A stretch of DNA of 64,000 nucleotides from Pontibacter russatus. GTDB taxonomy: Bacteria; Bacteroidota; Bacteroidia; Cytophagales; Hymenobacteraceae. The notes beneath the pieces are model-generated. The model was not told where the DNA came from. It did no database searches and worked only from the letters and a program-made list of their open reading frames with translations. Position 1 is the first letter of the stretch, and each line of letters starts with the position of its first letter. The translations under genes and the position numbers were made by a program. The stretch is taken from assembly GCF_009931655.1 (NCBI RefSeq), contig NZ_CP047984.1:4667001-4731000 (forward strand), in the 5' to 3' direction. Positions 26,581 to 34,140 of the stretch are shown piece after piece.

Positions 26581-27504
26581 ATGGGATACATCGTGTTTTT
26601 TGCACTGGTAACAGGCATTAGCCTGCTTTTTTATAGTTGGGCCACCCGCAAAACGCGTCGGCGCAGAAAAGTGCTGGCGCAGGAGTTCCCACCGGAGTGG
26701 CGCAGGATTCTGACTGACCGGGTGGGCTTTTACCACACCCTGAAGACGGAGGAAGACAAAAGGCGCTTCGAGAAGATGCTGCAGCTTTTCCTGTCGGAGA
26801 AGCGGATAACGGGCATCGACGTGGTGGTGGACGATGTGACGAAGGTCCTGGTGGCGTCCAGCGCCATCATTCCCATCTTCGGCTTCCGCGACTGGGAATA
26901 CCAGAACCTGGGGGAGGTGCTGGTGTTTCCCGGGAGCATCAAGCGGTACAAAGACGAAAAAAGCGAGGCGGTGTCGGAGGTGCTGGGCCGCGTGAATCCT
27001 TTCCAGAACGACCATTACGTCACGCTCTCCAAGCCTGCCCTGGAGCGCGGTTTCAACGATATGGCTGACCGCAAGAATGTCGGCATCCACGAGTTTGCCC
27101 ATATGCTGGACCAGGCCGACGGCGAGATAGACGGCACTCCCGCCGCTTACCTTCCCGAAGAACTTATTCAGCCGTGGCAGGAGCTGATGTACCGCAAAAT
27201 CCAGAAAATAAAGCAGGGCGATTCGGATATCGACAGCTACGGCGCCACCAGCGAGGCCGAGTTTTTTGCCGTGGTGACGGAGTACTTCTTCGAAAAGCCG
27301 GATCAACTGGCCGAGAACCACCCGAAGCTATATGAGTTGCTGACCAAAATCTTTCACCAGAAGAATATCAAACGCCGCTTCCGCATCAACTTCCGGCAAC
27401 TGCTGAGCCCATATGGCAAACGCGTGGGCCGCAACGAGCCCTGCCCCTGCGGGAGCGGTGAGAAGTACAAGAACTGCTGCCTGTTGAAGAAGGCGGCTGC
27501 CTGA
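26581..27504 (+). CDS. MtfA-like zinc peptidase with C-terminal SEC-C motif
   Basis: This 307-aa protein begins with a single hydrophobic helix (MGYIVFFALVTGISLLFYSW), so it is probably membrane-anchored. The M90/MtfA core shows GIHEFAHMLDQADG, whose HExxH-like HEFAH binds zinc, and EFFAVVTEYFFE, which supplies the third ligand. E. coli MtfA inactivates the Mlc repressor of sugar transport genes. The end carries NEPCPCGSGEKYKNCC, a SEC-C zinc motif known from SecA, an addition not found in E. coli MtfA. It may tie the peptidase to ribosomes or translocon partners (inference). Confidence 0.92.
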   Translation: MGYIVFFALVTGISLLFYSWATRKTRRRRKVLAQEFPPEWRRILTDRVGFYHTLKTEEDKRRFEKMLQLFLSEKRITGIDVVVDDVTKVLVASSAIIPIFGFRDWEYQNLGEVLVFPGSIKRYKDEKSEAVSEVLGRVNPFQNDHYVTLSKPALERGFNDMADRKNVGIHEFAHMLDQADGEIDGTPAAYLPEELIQPWQELMYRKIQKIKQGDSDIDSYGATSEAEFFAVVTEYFFEKPDQLAENHPKLYELLTKIFHQKNIKRRFRINFRQLLSPYGKRVGRNEPCPCGSGEKYKNCCLLKKAAA

Positions 27505-27609
27505 GGGTGGGCAGATACTTGGTCAGACGCTCGCAGGAGCTGCGCACGCTGCGAGGTCTTCTGCTTCAGTTAACGGAATTCTATATAAGTAAATGCTGCA
27601 CCCATATAT

Positions 27610-27689
27610 AAAGCACATCAGCATATAAAGCACATCAGCGTATCCCTTACAATCAACAATCAACAATCAACAATCAACAATCAACAATC
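27610..27689. repeat. Two short tandem repeats between convergent genes
   Basis: AAGCACATCAGC followed by (A/G)TAT occurs twice in succession (about 27610-27642). It is followed by 5.6 exact copies of the heptamer AATCAAC (27651-27689) that run into the 3' end of the aminotransferase gene. No inverted partner was seen. A similar CAATCAA-rich sequence occurs at 55228-55256. Confidence 0.85.
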
Positions 27690-28782
27690 CCAGCGCCTGC
27701 TTCAGCCGCTGCATAGCCTCCCGCAGCTTTGGTGTTTCGATGGCGAAGGACATGCGGGCGTGGCCGGGCGCACCGAAGTAATCGCCGGGAGCGAGTTCTA
27801 TGCCGTGGCTTTCGCGGAGGTAGCGGCAGAGGTCAACCGAAGTAGGAAGAGTGTCGCCTGCCGGGGTGCGGCGGTGGAGGTAATAGCTGAAGTCGGGGAA
27901 GAAATAATAGGCGCCGTCGGGCAGATAACACTTTACTTCCGGTATCGCGTCCAGCCCCTGCTGCATAATCTGCCTGTTCTGTGTCAACACCTCCAGCATC
28001 TCCGGCAGCACCTGCTCCGCCTGCACAAGGGCCGCCTGGGCGGCCTCCTGCAGAAAAACGCTGACTCCGGCCAGCGTGCTCGCCTGGAAGTCCACGCATT
28101 TTTGAATCACCTCCTCCGGCCCCAATATATAGCCGAGCCGCCAACCCGACATGGCGAAGGACTTGGAAAAGCCGTTTATCAGGACGCTTCTTTCTGCTTT
28201 TGCCCCCTGGCAGGAAAGGAGAGAAGTAAAAGCCCCACCGTAAGTAACACGGTCATATATTTCATCGGACAGGATATATAGATTCGGAAAATCATGTGTC
28301 ACCTCCAGCAGCGCCTCCAGCTCGACTTTGGTGTAAAGGCGGCCGGTGGGGTTGCCGGGGTTTGTCAGTAGAAGTATACGGCTGCGCTCGTTCAGGGTCT
28401 TGCGGAGCGCTTCGGGCGTTAGGGCATATCCTTCCGACAGCTTCGTTTCGAGGGGCACCAGCTGGCCTTTGCTGTACTTCATCAGCTCACGGAACCCAAA
28501 CCAGGCGGGTGTAGGCACCACCACCTCGTCTCCCTGGCACAGCAAGTTCGTGAACAGGTTGAAAAGCGCCTGCTTGCTGCCTGGCGTAATAAGTACCTGC
28601 TCCGGCCTGACCTGGAGCCCTGCTTTTATATATAAGTTGCAGATGGCCTGCCGCAGTTCCGGTATACCCTCGGTGGGACCGTAGAATGTTTTTCCCTCCT
28701 GCAGGGCAGAAATGGCGGCATCGGTGGCGGGGGCAGGGCTACGAAAATAGCTGCCCCCGGAGGCAAGAGAGATAAGATTCAT
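27667..28782 (-). CDS. Pyridoxal-phosphate aminotransferase, class I/II
   Basis: This 371-aa enzyme is read from MNLISLASGGSYFRSPAP at 28782; a longer frame from 28881 adds 33 residues from a structured spacer. LITPGSKQALFNLF, LLTNPGNPTGRLY and SDEIYDRVTYGG are fold type I landmarks. The Schiff-base Lys lies in NGFSKSFAMSGWRLGY. It resembles aspartate/aromatic aminotransferases (AspC-like), but the substrate cannot be fixed from sequence. The last seven codons fall in the AATCAAC heptamer array, so the C-terminus is partly repeat-encoded. Confidence 0.92.
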   Translation of the reverse strand: MNLISLASGGSYFRSPAPATDAAISALQEGKTFYGPTEGIPELRQAICNLYIKAGLQVRPEQVLITPGSKQALFNLFTNLLCQGDEVVVPTPAWFGFRELMKYSKGQLVPLETKLSEGYALTPEALRKTLNERSRILLLTNPGNPTGRLYTKVELEALLEVTHDFPNLYILSDEIYDRVTYGGAFTSLLSCQGAKAERSVLINGFSKSFAMSGWRLGYILGPEEVIQKCVDFQASTLAGVSVFLQEAAQAALVQAEQVLPEMLEVLTQNRQIMQQGLDAIPEVKCYLPDGAYYFFPDFSYYLHRRTPAGDTLPTSVDLCRYLRESHGIELAPGDYFGAPGHARMSFAIETPKLREAMQRLKQALGLLIVDC

Positions 28783-29090
28783 ATATGGCGGCGGTTGATA
28801 GATGCTGTTTTCAAAAATAGCTGGGCCGGAGATGAAAACAAAAAGACCCTGTTTGCAAACGTGCCTCTCGGTATGGTGCAAGTTTTAAACTTGTATCCTG
28901 AGATGGTATCGGGTTTGCAACCCGAACTTGCTGGCCTTTCCCGAGCGAATTCTCGGGGAGGCCCGGCAATATCAGGTCACAAGCGAGGAGGCTCTCGCCA
29001 TATATAACCATATAAAATATCGCTCCATAAGTTATACCCCACACAGTAACTCGCGACTTAGGTTATAATAGGCCATATATAAAACGGCTT
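28783..29090. repeat. Palindrome-rich spacer with a dispersed repeat copy
   Basis: No gene is visible in this 308-nt gap. Three hairpins follow one another: CAAGTTT-T-AAACTTG (28879-28893), TCGGGTT-TGC-AACCCGA (28909-28925) and GGCC...CCCGAG with CTCGGGG...GGCC (about 28934-28962). Bases 28976-29003 are a degenerate copy of the arms seen at 4087-4116 and 4301-4330. It separates egtD from the aminotransferase on the minus strand and may act as terminator plus repeat remnant. Confidence 0.65.
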
Positions 29091-30098
29091 TCAGGTGACG
29101 GTGAACAGCACATCCGCGAAGCGGCAGGCCACGTCCTGAAACAACGTTTCGACTCGAAAGCCGCAGGCTTTACCCAGTTCCTCCACCTGCTGCATGGAGT
29201 ATTTGTGGGAATTTTCGGTGTGGATGGCCTCCCAGGCATCGAAGTGGAAAGTGCGGCCAGTGTCGCGGATATATACCTCCTGCTCCTTCCGGCTGACAAG
29301 GAAGCTGCGCATTACGCCTTCCTGCGGGTTATATATAGGGTAGTGCTGAAACTGCGCTATATCAAACTCGCCGCCTAACTCGGCATTGATACGACGCAGC
29401 AGGTTCAGGTTAAACTCGGCCGTCACACCGGAAGTGTCATTGTAAGCGCTCAGGATGGTGTCCGGGTCCTTGCGCAGGTCCACGCCCAGCAGCAGCTTGT
29501 CGCCGGGGTTCAGGTAGCTGCAGATGGTTTTCAGGAAATTTCTGCCTTCATCCGGCTTAAAGTTGCCGATATTGGACCCCAGGAACAGTACCACCTTGCG
29601 CTCGGGCTTGTTTTCATGCAGCCATTCCAGCGCCGGAAAGTATTCGCCCACCACGGCCTGCACGCGCACAGCGGGCATTTCCTGTTGGAGACTGCTGCTG
29701 AGCTGGCGCATGGCGTCGCCGGATATATCCACGGGCACATAATCAAAAGAGCTTTGCTGCCGGTCCAGTTCCCGCAGCAGAATCTTGGTCTTCAGCGCAT
29801 CGCCGGCGCCCAGGTCTATCAGGTGAAAAAAGCTGTCCTTCGCGAAGTGCCTGGCTATCTCCTGCCGGTTTTCCGTCAGCACCTTAAATTCGCAGCGGGT
29901 CAGGTAGTACTCCGGCAGGGCCATAATCTCCTGGAAAAGCCTGCTGCCCGCAGCATCGTAAAAATAGCGGGAGGGAAGTGTTTTCTGATGCTGGCTCAGG
30001 CCCTCCGCCACATCGCGGGCGAAGGTTTCGGTGTCGTTGCTGCCGTCAAGTTTGCGGCTCAGTTCTATCATTGGGGATTCTGTCGTGGTCGGTTCCAT
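29091..30098 (-). CDS. egtD: L-histidine N(alpha)-methyltransferase
   Basis: This 335-aa enzyme is predicted to trimethylate histidine to hercynine with S-adenosylmethionine, the first step of ergothioneine synthesis. SRYFYDAAGSRLFQEIMALPEYYLTRCE is the conserved family opening (residues about 43-70 here). HLIDLGAGDALKT is the SAM-binding motif, and FLGSNIGNF is typical of the EgtD fold. The start codon abuts the egtB stop with no intervening base, so translation is coupled. Confidence 0.95.
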   Translation of the reverse strand: MEPTTTESPMIELSRKLDGSNDTETFARDVAEGLSQHQKTLPSRYFYDAAGSRLFQEIMALPEYYLTRCEFKVLTENRQEIARHFAKDSFFHLIDLGAGDALKTKILLRELDRQQSSFDYVPVDISGDAMRQLSSSLQQEMPAVRVQAVVGEYFPALEWLHENKPERKVVLFLGSNIGNFKPDEGRNFLKTICSYLNPGDKLLLGVDLRKDPDTILSAYNDTSGVTAEFNLNLLRRINAELGGEFDIAQFQHYPIYNPQEGVMRSFLVSRKEQEVYIRDTGRTFHFDAWEAIHTENSHKYSMQQVEELGKACGFRVETLFQDVACRFADVLFTVT

Positions 30099-31373
30099 TT
30101 ATTTCTGTGCCAGCCGGATGCCGTTGTACTGCCAGCGCTTGTCAGGGTGAAAGAAGTTGCGGTAGGTGGTGCGGATGTGGCTTTCCGGGGTGGCGCAGGA
30201 GCCGCCGCGCAGCACCAGCTGGTTCAGCATAAACTTGCCGTTGTACTCGCCGATGGCCCCCGGCGCTTTCGTGAAGCCGGGATAGGGGTGATAGGCGCTG
30301 TAGGTCCATTCCCACACATCGCCATACAACTGCTGCAGCCCTTCAGTGGCGGGATTGGCCGCCGTGGGTTCCAGTCGCTTGCTCTCCATAAAGTTGCCGC
30401 CAGAGGGAGGATATACCTGCGAAGCCGCTTCCCATTCAAACTCCGTCAGCAGCCGCTTGCCGGCCCAGTTGGCGTAGGCATCCGCCTCGTAAAAGCTCAG
30501 GTGACACACCGGCTCATTTAGATTCACTTTCTCCAGCCCATGCATCGTGAAGCGGAGCCACTCCTCGTCCTGCCTCACCCAGTACAGCGGCGCCTCCAGC
30601 CGCTGGCTGTTCACCAGCGCAAAGCCCTCGTCCAGCCAGTGCCTGAAGTCTTTATAGCCGCCGTCTTCCATAAACTCCAGGTACTCGCCGTTGGTCACCA
30701 GCCGGTTCATGATCCGGAAGTCCTGCAGGAGCACCTCGTGTACGCTCAGCTCGTTGTCAAAGCAAAAGCCCTCGCCCCGGAAACCGATGGTATATACGCC
30801 TCCGGGCACTTCTAAAAAAGAAGCTTTGGTGGAGGCAGGAGTTATATATAGCTGCGGCTGTGGTTTATATACCGGCAGTAGCGGGTTGGTGCTGAGGATG
30901 TACTTGATGTCGGTGATGAGCAGCTCCTGGTGCTGCTGCTCGTGCTGCAGGCCCAGTTGCAAAAGCGGCAGCAACTCCGCTACTTTAGTCTCGCCCAGTT
31001 GCTGCAACAGCTGGTGCATGTGCTCGTCTACGTGCCGGCGGTAGGCATATATGTCGCGCAGCGGCGGCCGGGTGAGGGTGCTGCGCTGGTCGCGCTGCAC
31101 GCGGCTGCCCACGCTGTTGTAGTAGGAGTTGAACAGGTAGCTGTATTGCCTGTGGAACAGTTTGTAGCCCGGCAGGTGCTGCTGCAGCAGGAACGTCTCA
31201 AAAAACCAACTGGTGTGCGCCATATGCCACTTGGGCGGACTTACGTCCACAATGGGCTGCACCACCGTGTCCTCCGGCTCCAGTGGCTGGCAAATCAATT
31301 CAGTGCGGGCGCGTATCTGCGCGTATTGCTGCGTCATCTCCTGCGTGGCAGGGGCGGTAAGGGGGGCGCTCAT
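30099..31373 (-). CDS. egtB: Ergothioneine sulfoxide synthase
   Basis: This 424-aa non-haem iron enzyme would couple hercynine with cysteine or gamma-glutamylcysteine using oxygen. The N-terminal DinB-like bundle supplies iron ligands in HMAHTSWFFE (His near 51) and QHEQQHQELL. The formylglycine-generating-enzyme-like domain ends with LVLRGGSCATP and YRNFFHPDKRWQYNGIRLA, which is the EgtB end. It heads the two-gene egtB-egtD operon; no egtA, egtC or egtE is adjacent, so the C-S lyase must be encoded elsewhere or replaced. Confidence 0.94.
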   Translation of the reverse strand: MSAPLTAPATQEMTQQYAQIRARTELICQPLEPEDTVVQPIVDVSPPKWHMAHTSWFFETFLLQQHLPGYKLFHRQYSYLFNSYYNSVGSRVQRDQRSTLTRPPLRDIYAYRRHVDEHMHQLLQQLGETKVAELLPLLQLGLQHEQQHQELLITDIKYILSTNPLLPVYKPQPQLYITPASTKASFLEVPGGVYTIGFRGEGFCFDNELSVHEVLLQDFRIMNRLVTNGEYLEFMEDGGYKDFRHWLDEGFALVNSQRLEAPLYWVRQDEEWLRFTMHGLEKVNLNEPVCHLSFYEADAYANWAGKRLLTEFEWEAASQVYPPSGGNFMESKRLEPTAANPATEGLQQLYGDVWEWTYSAYHPYPGFTKAPGAIGEYNGKFMLNQLVLRGGSCATPESHIRTTYRNFFHPDKRWQYNGIRLAQK

Positions 31374-31631
31374 ATATCAGGTTGTCTGTTTTTGTAAGAA
31401 ATCAGGAGTAGAACAAACGCAGGGGCTACAGGTTGTGGCGATATGCCGTAAAGTGGCAAAAGGCAGGTAAAGGTCCGGCAGCGGGTACAATGGTTCAGGT
31501 TATAGATAGCGGGAACGGAAATCTGCGTTTTGTCGGCAGGGCTTCTTTCCCGGAGGCTGATCTGCTTGATTTCATTTACGTCAGAAATGGCAGTTATGGT
31601 TTATCTTGCACAGAATCAACTACAGAAACAT

Positions 31632-32681
31632 ATGCCGCTCCAACTGAGTTACATGCCCCACACCCTGCAGTTCAGGTTTGATGCCCGCACCTCGCGCGGC
31701 GCCATCTCGGAGCATAAAGTCTATTTCCTGAATCTGTGGCAGGCGGGTGCGCCGGAAGTGGTGGGAGTGGGGGAATGCGCCCCGCTCGCCGGGTTGAGCA
31801 TCGACGACCGGCCCGACCTGGAGCAGAAACTGCAGGAGGTGATGCGGCAGGTGAACGGGCAGGAAGTGCAACTGCGGGCGAACAAGCCGCTGCCGCCGGA
31901 GCTGCAATTGCAGGACTGGCCCGCCCTGCGCTTTGCCCTGGAAACAGCCGTGCTTGATTTGGAACATGGCGGCAAGCGGTTTATATATAACAACGCGTTC
32001 AGCCGGGGCGAAGCCGGCATCCCCATCAACGGCCTCATCTGGATGGGCGGCAAAGCCTTTATGCAGGAGCAGATTGAGAAGAAGCTGAAGGAAGGCTACA
32101 GCTGCCTGAAACTGAAGATTGGCGGGCTCGATTTTGTGCAGGAACTGGAGATCCTGCAAAGCATCCGTGAGGTAGCCTGCACACAGGAACTGACGGTGCG
32201 GGTGGATGCCAACGGGGCTTTCTCGCCGCAGGAGGCCTACAAAAAACTGGAGCGCCTCGCCCGCTACGACCTCCACTCCATCGAGCAACCCATCAGGCAG
32301 GGGCAGCACGAGGCCATGGCCCAACTCTGCGCCTACACGCCCATTCCTATCGCCTTAGACGAGGAACTAATCGGGGTGCAGGAGCCGGAGGCAAAAGTGC
32401 AGCTGCTGGAGCATATAAAGCCGCAGTACATCATCCTGAAGCCCACATTAGTCGGTGGCCTCGCCGCCAGCGCCGAATGGATAGAACTGGCGGAGGCACG
32501 CCAAATCGGCTGGTGGGTGACCTCGGCGCTGGAGTCCAACATCGGCCTGAACGCCATCAGCCAGTTCACCGCCAAATACGACATCACCCTGCCGCAGGGC
32601 CTCGGCACCGGGCAACTCTACCACAACAACATCCCGTCGACGCTGCGGATTGAGCAGGGGCAGCTGTGGCACCGGGCATAG
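31632..32681 (+). CDS. menC: o-Succinylbenzoate synthase (enolase superfamily)
   Basis: This 349-aa enzyme is read from MPLQLSYMPHTLQFRFDA at 31632, which matches the usual MenC opening; longer frames from 31530 are less plausible. LKLKIGGLDF contains the KxK-type catalytic Lys, then RVDANGAF, IEQPI and ALDEELIG give the metal ligands, and ILKPTLVGG the second Lys. It dehydrates SHCHC in menaquinone synthesis. Related dipeptide epimerases have similar motifs, but the TSRGAI opening and short length favour MenC. It is transcribed divergently from egtB and no other men gene is near. Confidence 0.85.
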   Translation: MPLQLSYMPHTLQFRFDARTSRGAISEHKVYFLNLWQAGAPEVVGVGECAPLAGLSIDDRPDLEQKLQEVMRQVNGQEVQLRANKPLPPELQLQDWPALRFALETAVLDLEHGGKRFIYNNAFSRGEAGIPINGLIWMGGKAFMQEQIEKKLKEGYSCLKLKIGGLDFVQELEILQSIREVACTQELTVRVDANGAFSPQEAYKKLERLARYDLHSIEQPIRQGQHEAMAQLCAYTPIPIALDEELIGVQEPEAKVQLLEHIKPQYIILKPTLVGGLAASAEWIELAEARQIGWWVTSALESNIGLNAISQFTAKYDITLPQGLGTGQLYHNNIPSTLRIEQGQLWHRA

Positions 32682-32734
32682 CTGCCTTTGTATGAAAGGC
32701 AGATGCCCGGGCAATATATAGCGGGTGCTGCGGG

Positions 32735-34060
32735 CTACTCCTTTACCGGAACCACCTGGCACCACACCTCACCGGCTTCGCTGTCTTTCACGGTGTAGGC
32801 AACCAGCAGCCTGCTGTCGCTAACTGGGGTGATAACGGGAAAAACAGCTGTCACAGAGTCGGGGGTGAGGCGCGAGGTGCTGAGATGCTCTCCAGTTTCG
32901 CTGCGCACCTGCAGGCTAACGCCATGGTTGGTTTGCCCCCGCTGCGGTACCCGCTCATCCCACACCAGGGCCAGCATGCCATTGCCGAATGCGGCCAGCT
33001 GCGGATGCTTGGCGGAAGGCACATTGCTCACAGGTGCGCGGGGCGTGAAGGTTCCGCCAGAGGGTTGATGGCTGTAGAACACCCCGCTGCCGCCGCCCAT
33101 TGTGAACCACGCGTAGTGCATGCCCTGGCTGTTGGATGCCATCGTCGGCCCAGTGTGCGGACAGCCGTCTATGGCCCAGTTATCCGGGCTGATGCGCTCG
33201 GGCTCAGAGAAGCTGTTGCCGTTGTCCGTCGATACGAGGTGCATCATGTCGCGGATGCTGTCGTTGAGGATGCCCCGGTAAGCCACGTGCAGCTGGCCTT
33301 TCTCGTCTACGTACAGGTCGGTGCGGCAGCACTGGCAGAGGTGCTGGTCTAGCACTTTCTCCCCGCTGAAGCCGCCGCGGCCGCTGGTGCTGGCGTAATA
33401 CAGCGAGGAGCCTTCCTTATCCATGTGCATCCCCATATCCATATCCCCGTGCATTTGCATGTCCTTGTCCGCAGCCGGTTCTCCCATGCCTATATCCTTT
33501 CGGGAATCGAGCCAGACGGCGGCCACGTCGCCGTTGGGCAGCAGCGCCATGTCGAAGTAACGCTCGTCGATGCTGCCGGCTCCGCTCTCGGAGAGCTGCC
33601 TCGGTGCTGTCCAGCTTTTGCCGCCATCAAAGGATTGGGTATAATACACCAGCCCGGCGTAGCTGTTCTCTTCGCTGGGGTTGCTCACGGCATACATCGC
33701 TATCATATCCCCGTTCTTTTTGTAGAGGATTTTGGAGAGGTTCTCGTCGTGCGGGTACACTCCTTTGGTTGTCAGGATTGCCTTGGGCGTCCCGAACGTT
33801 TGCCCGCCATCCGCGGAGGCGGCATAATAGAGCAGGTAATTCCCGGCTGTGTCGGTGGCCTGCACCCAGCACAGCACCGGGTTACCGTGCTGGTCCTGGG
33901 TGAGGAAGGGGGAGGCCGCCGCTTTCCCAGCCTCTGAAATTCTGAAAGCCACAGGAGGATTTGCCTCAGCCTCCTGCGATACACGTGGCAGGCAGCCTGT
34001 TGCCAGGAAGAGGATATATATAAAGCAGCAGTAGGAGATCGCACCTAAATACTTGTTCAT
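32735..34060 (-). CDS. BNR/sialidase-like lipoprotein with metal-binding-like insert
   Basis: This 441-aa lipoprotein (lipobox LATGC, Cys23) has repeated Asp-box-like elements such as SADGGQTFG, SFDGGKSW and STDNGNSFSE, indicating a six-bladed propeller. The insert at about 190-216 contains KDMQMHGDMDMGMHMDK, very rich in Met, His and Asp, and residues 238-246 read DQHLCQCCR. Both features suit binding of a soft metal such as copper rather than sialidase chemistry. It is the last gene of an operon with the TonB receptor (80 nt upstream) and a Cys-motif membrane protein. True glycosidase activity cannot be excluded. Confidence 0.85.
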   Translation of the reverse strand: MNKYLGAISYCCFIYILFLATGCLPRVSQEAEANPPVAFRISEAGKAAASPFLTQDQHGNPVLCWVQATDTAGNYLLYYAASADGGQTFGTPKAILTTKGVYPHDENLSKILYKKNGDMIAMYAVSNPSEENSYAGLVYYTQSFDGGKSWTAPRQLSESGAGSIDERYFDMALLPNGDVAAVWLDSRKDIGMGEPAADKDMQMHGDMDMGMHMDKEGSSLYYASTSGRGGFSGEKVLDQHLCQCCRTDLYVDEKGQLHVAYRGILNDSIRDMMHLVSTDNGNSFSEPERISPDNWAIDGCPHTGPTMASNSQGMHYAWFTMGGGSGVFYSHQPSGGTFTPRAPVSNVPSAKHPQLAAFGNGMLALVWDERVPQRGQTNHGVSLQVRSETGEHLSTSRLTPDSVTAVFPVITPVSDSRLLVAYTVKDSEAGEVWCQVVPVKE

Positions 34061-34140
34061 AAAAGTGTTATATATAAATCGTGTTCAAATACCGGCGATT
34101 GGCACCGGTTTATATATCATTGGCAGGTAAAGGCATGGAG

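Noticed and set aside
32735..34060. Straight call as a sialidase
   Set aside because: Asp-box propellers are not specific to sialidases, the Arg triad was not identifiable, and the context points to metal handling.
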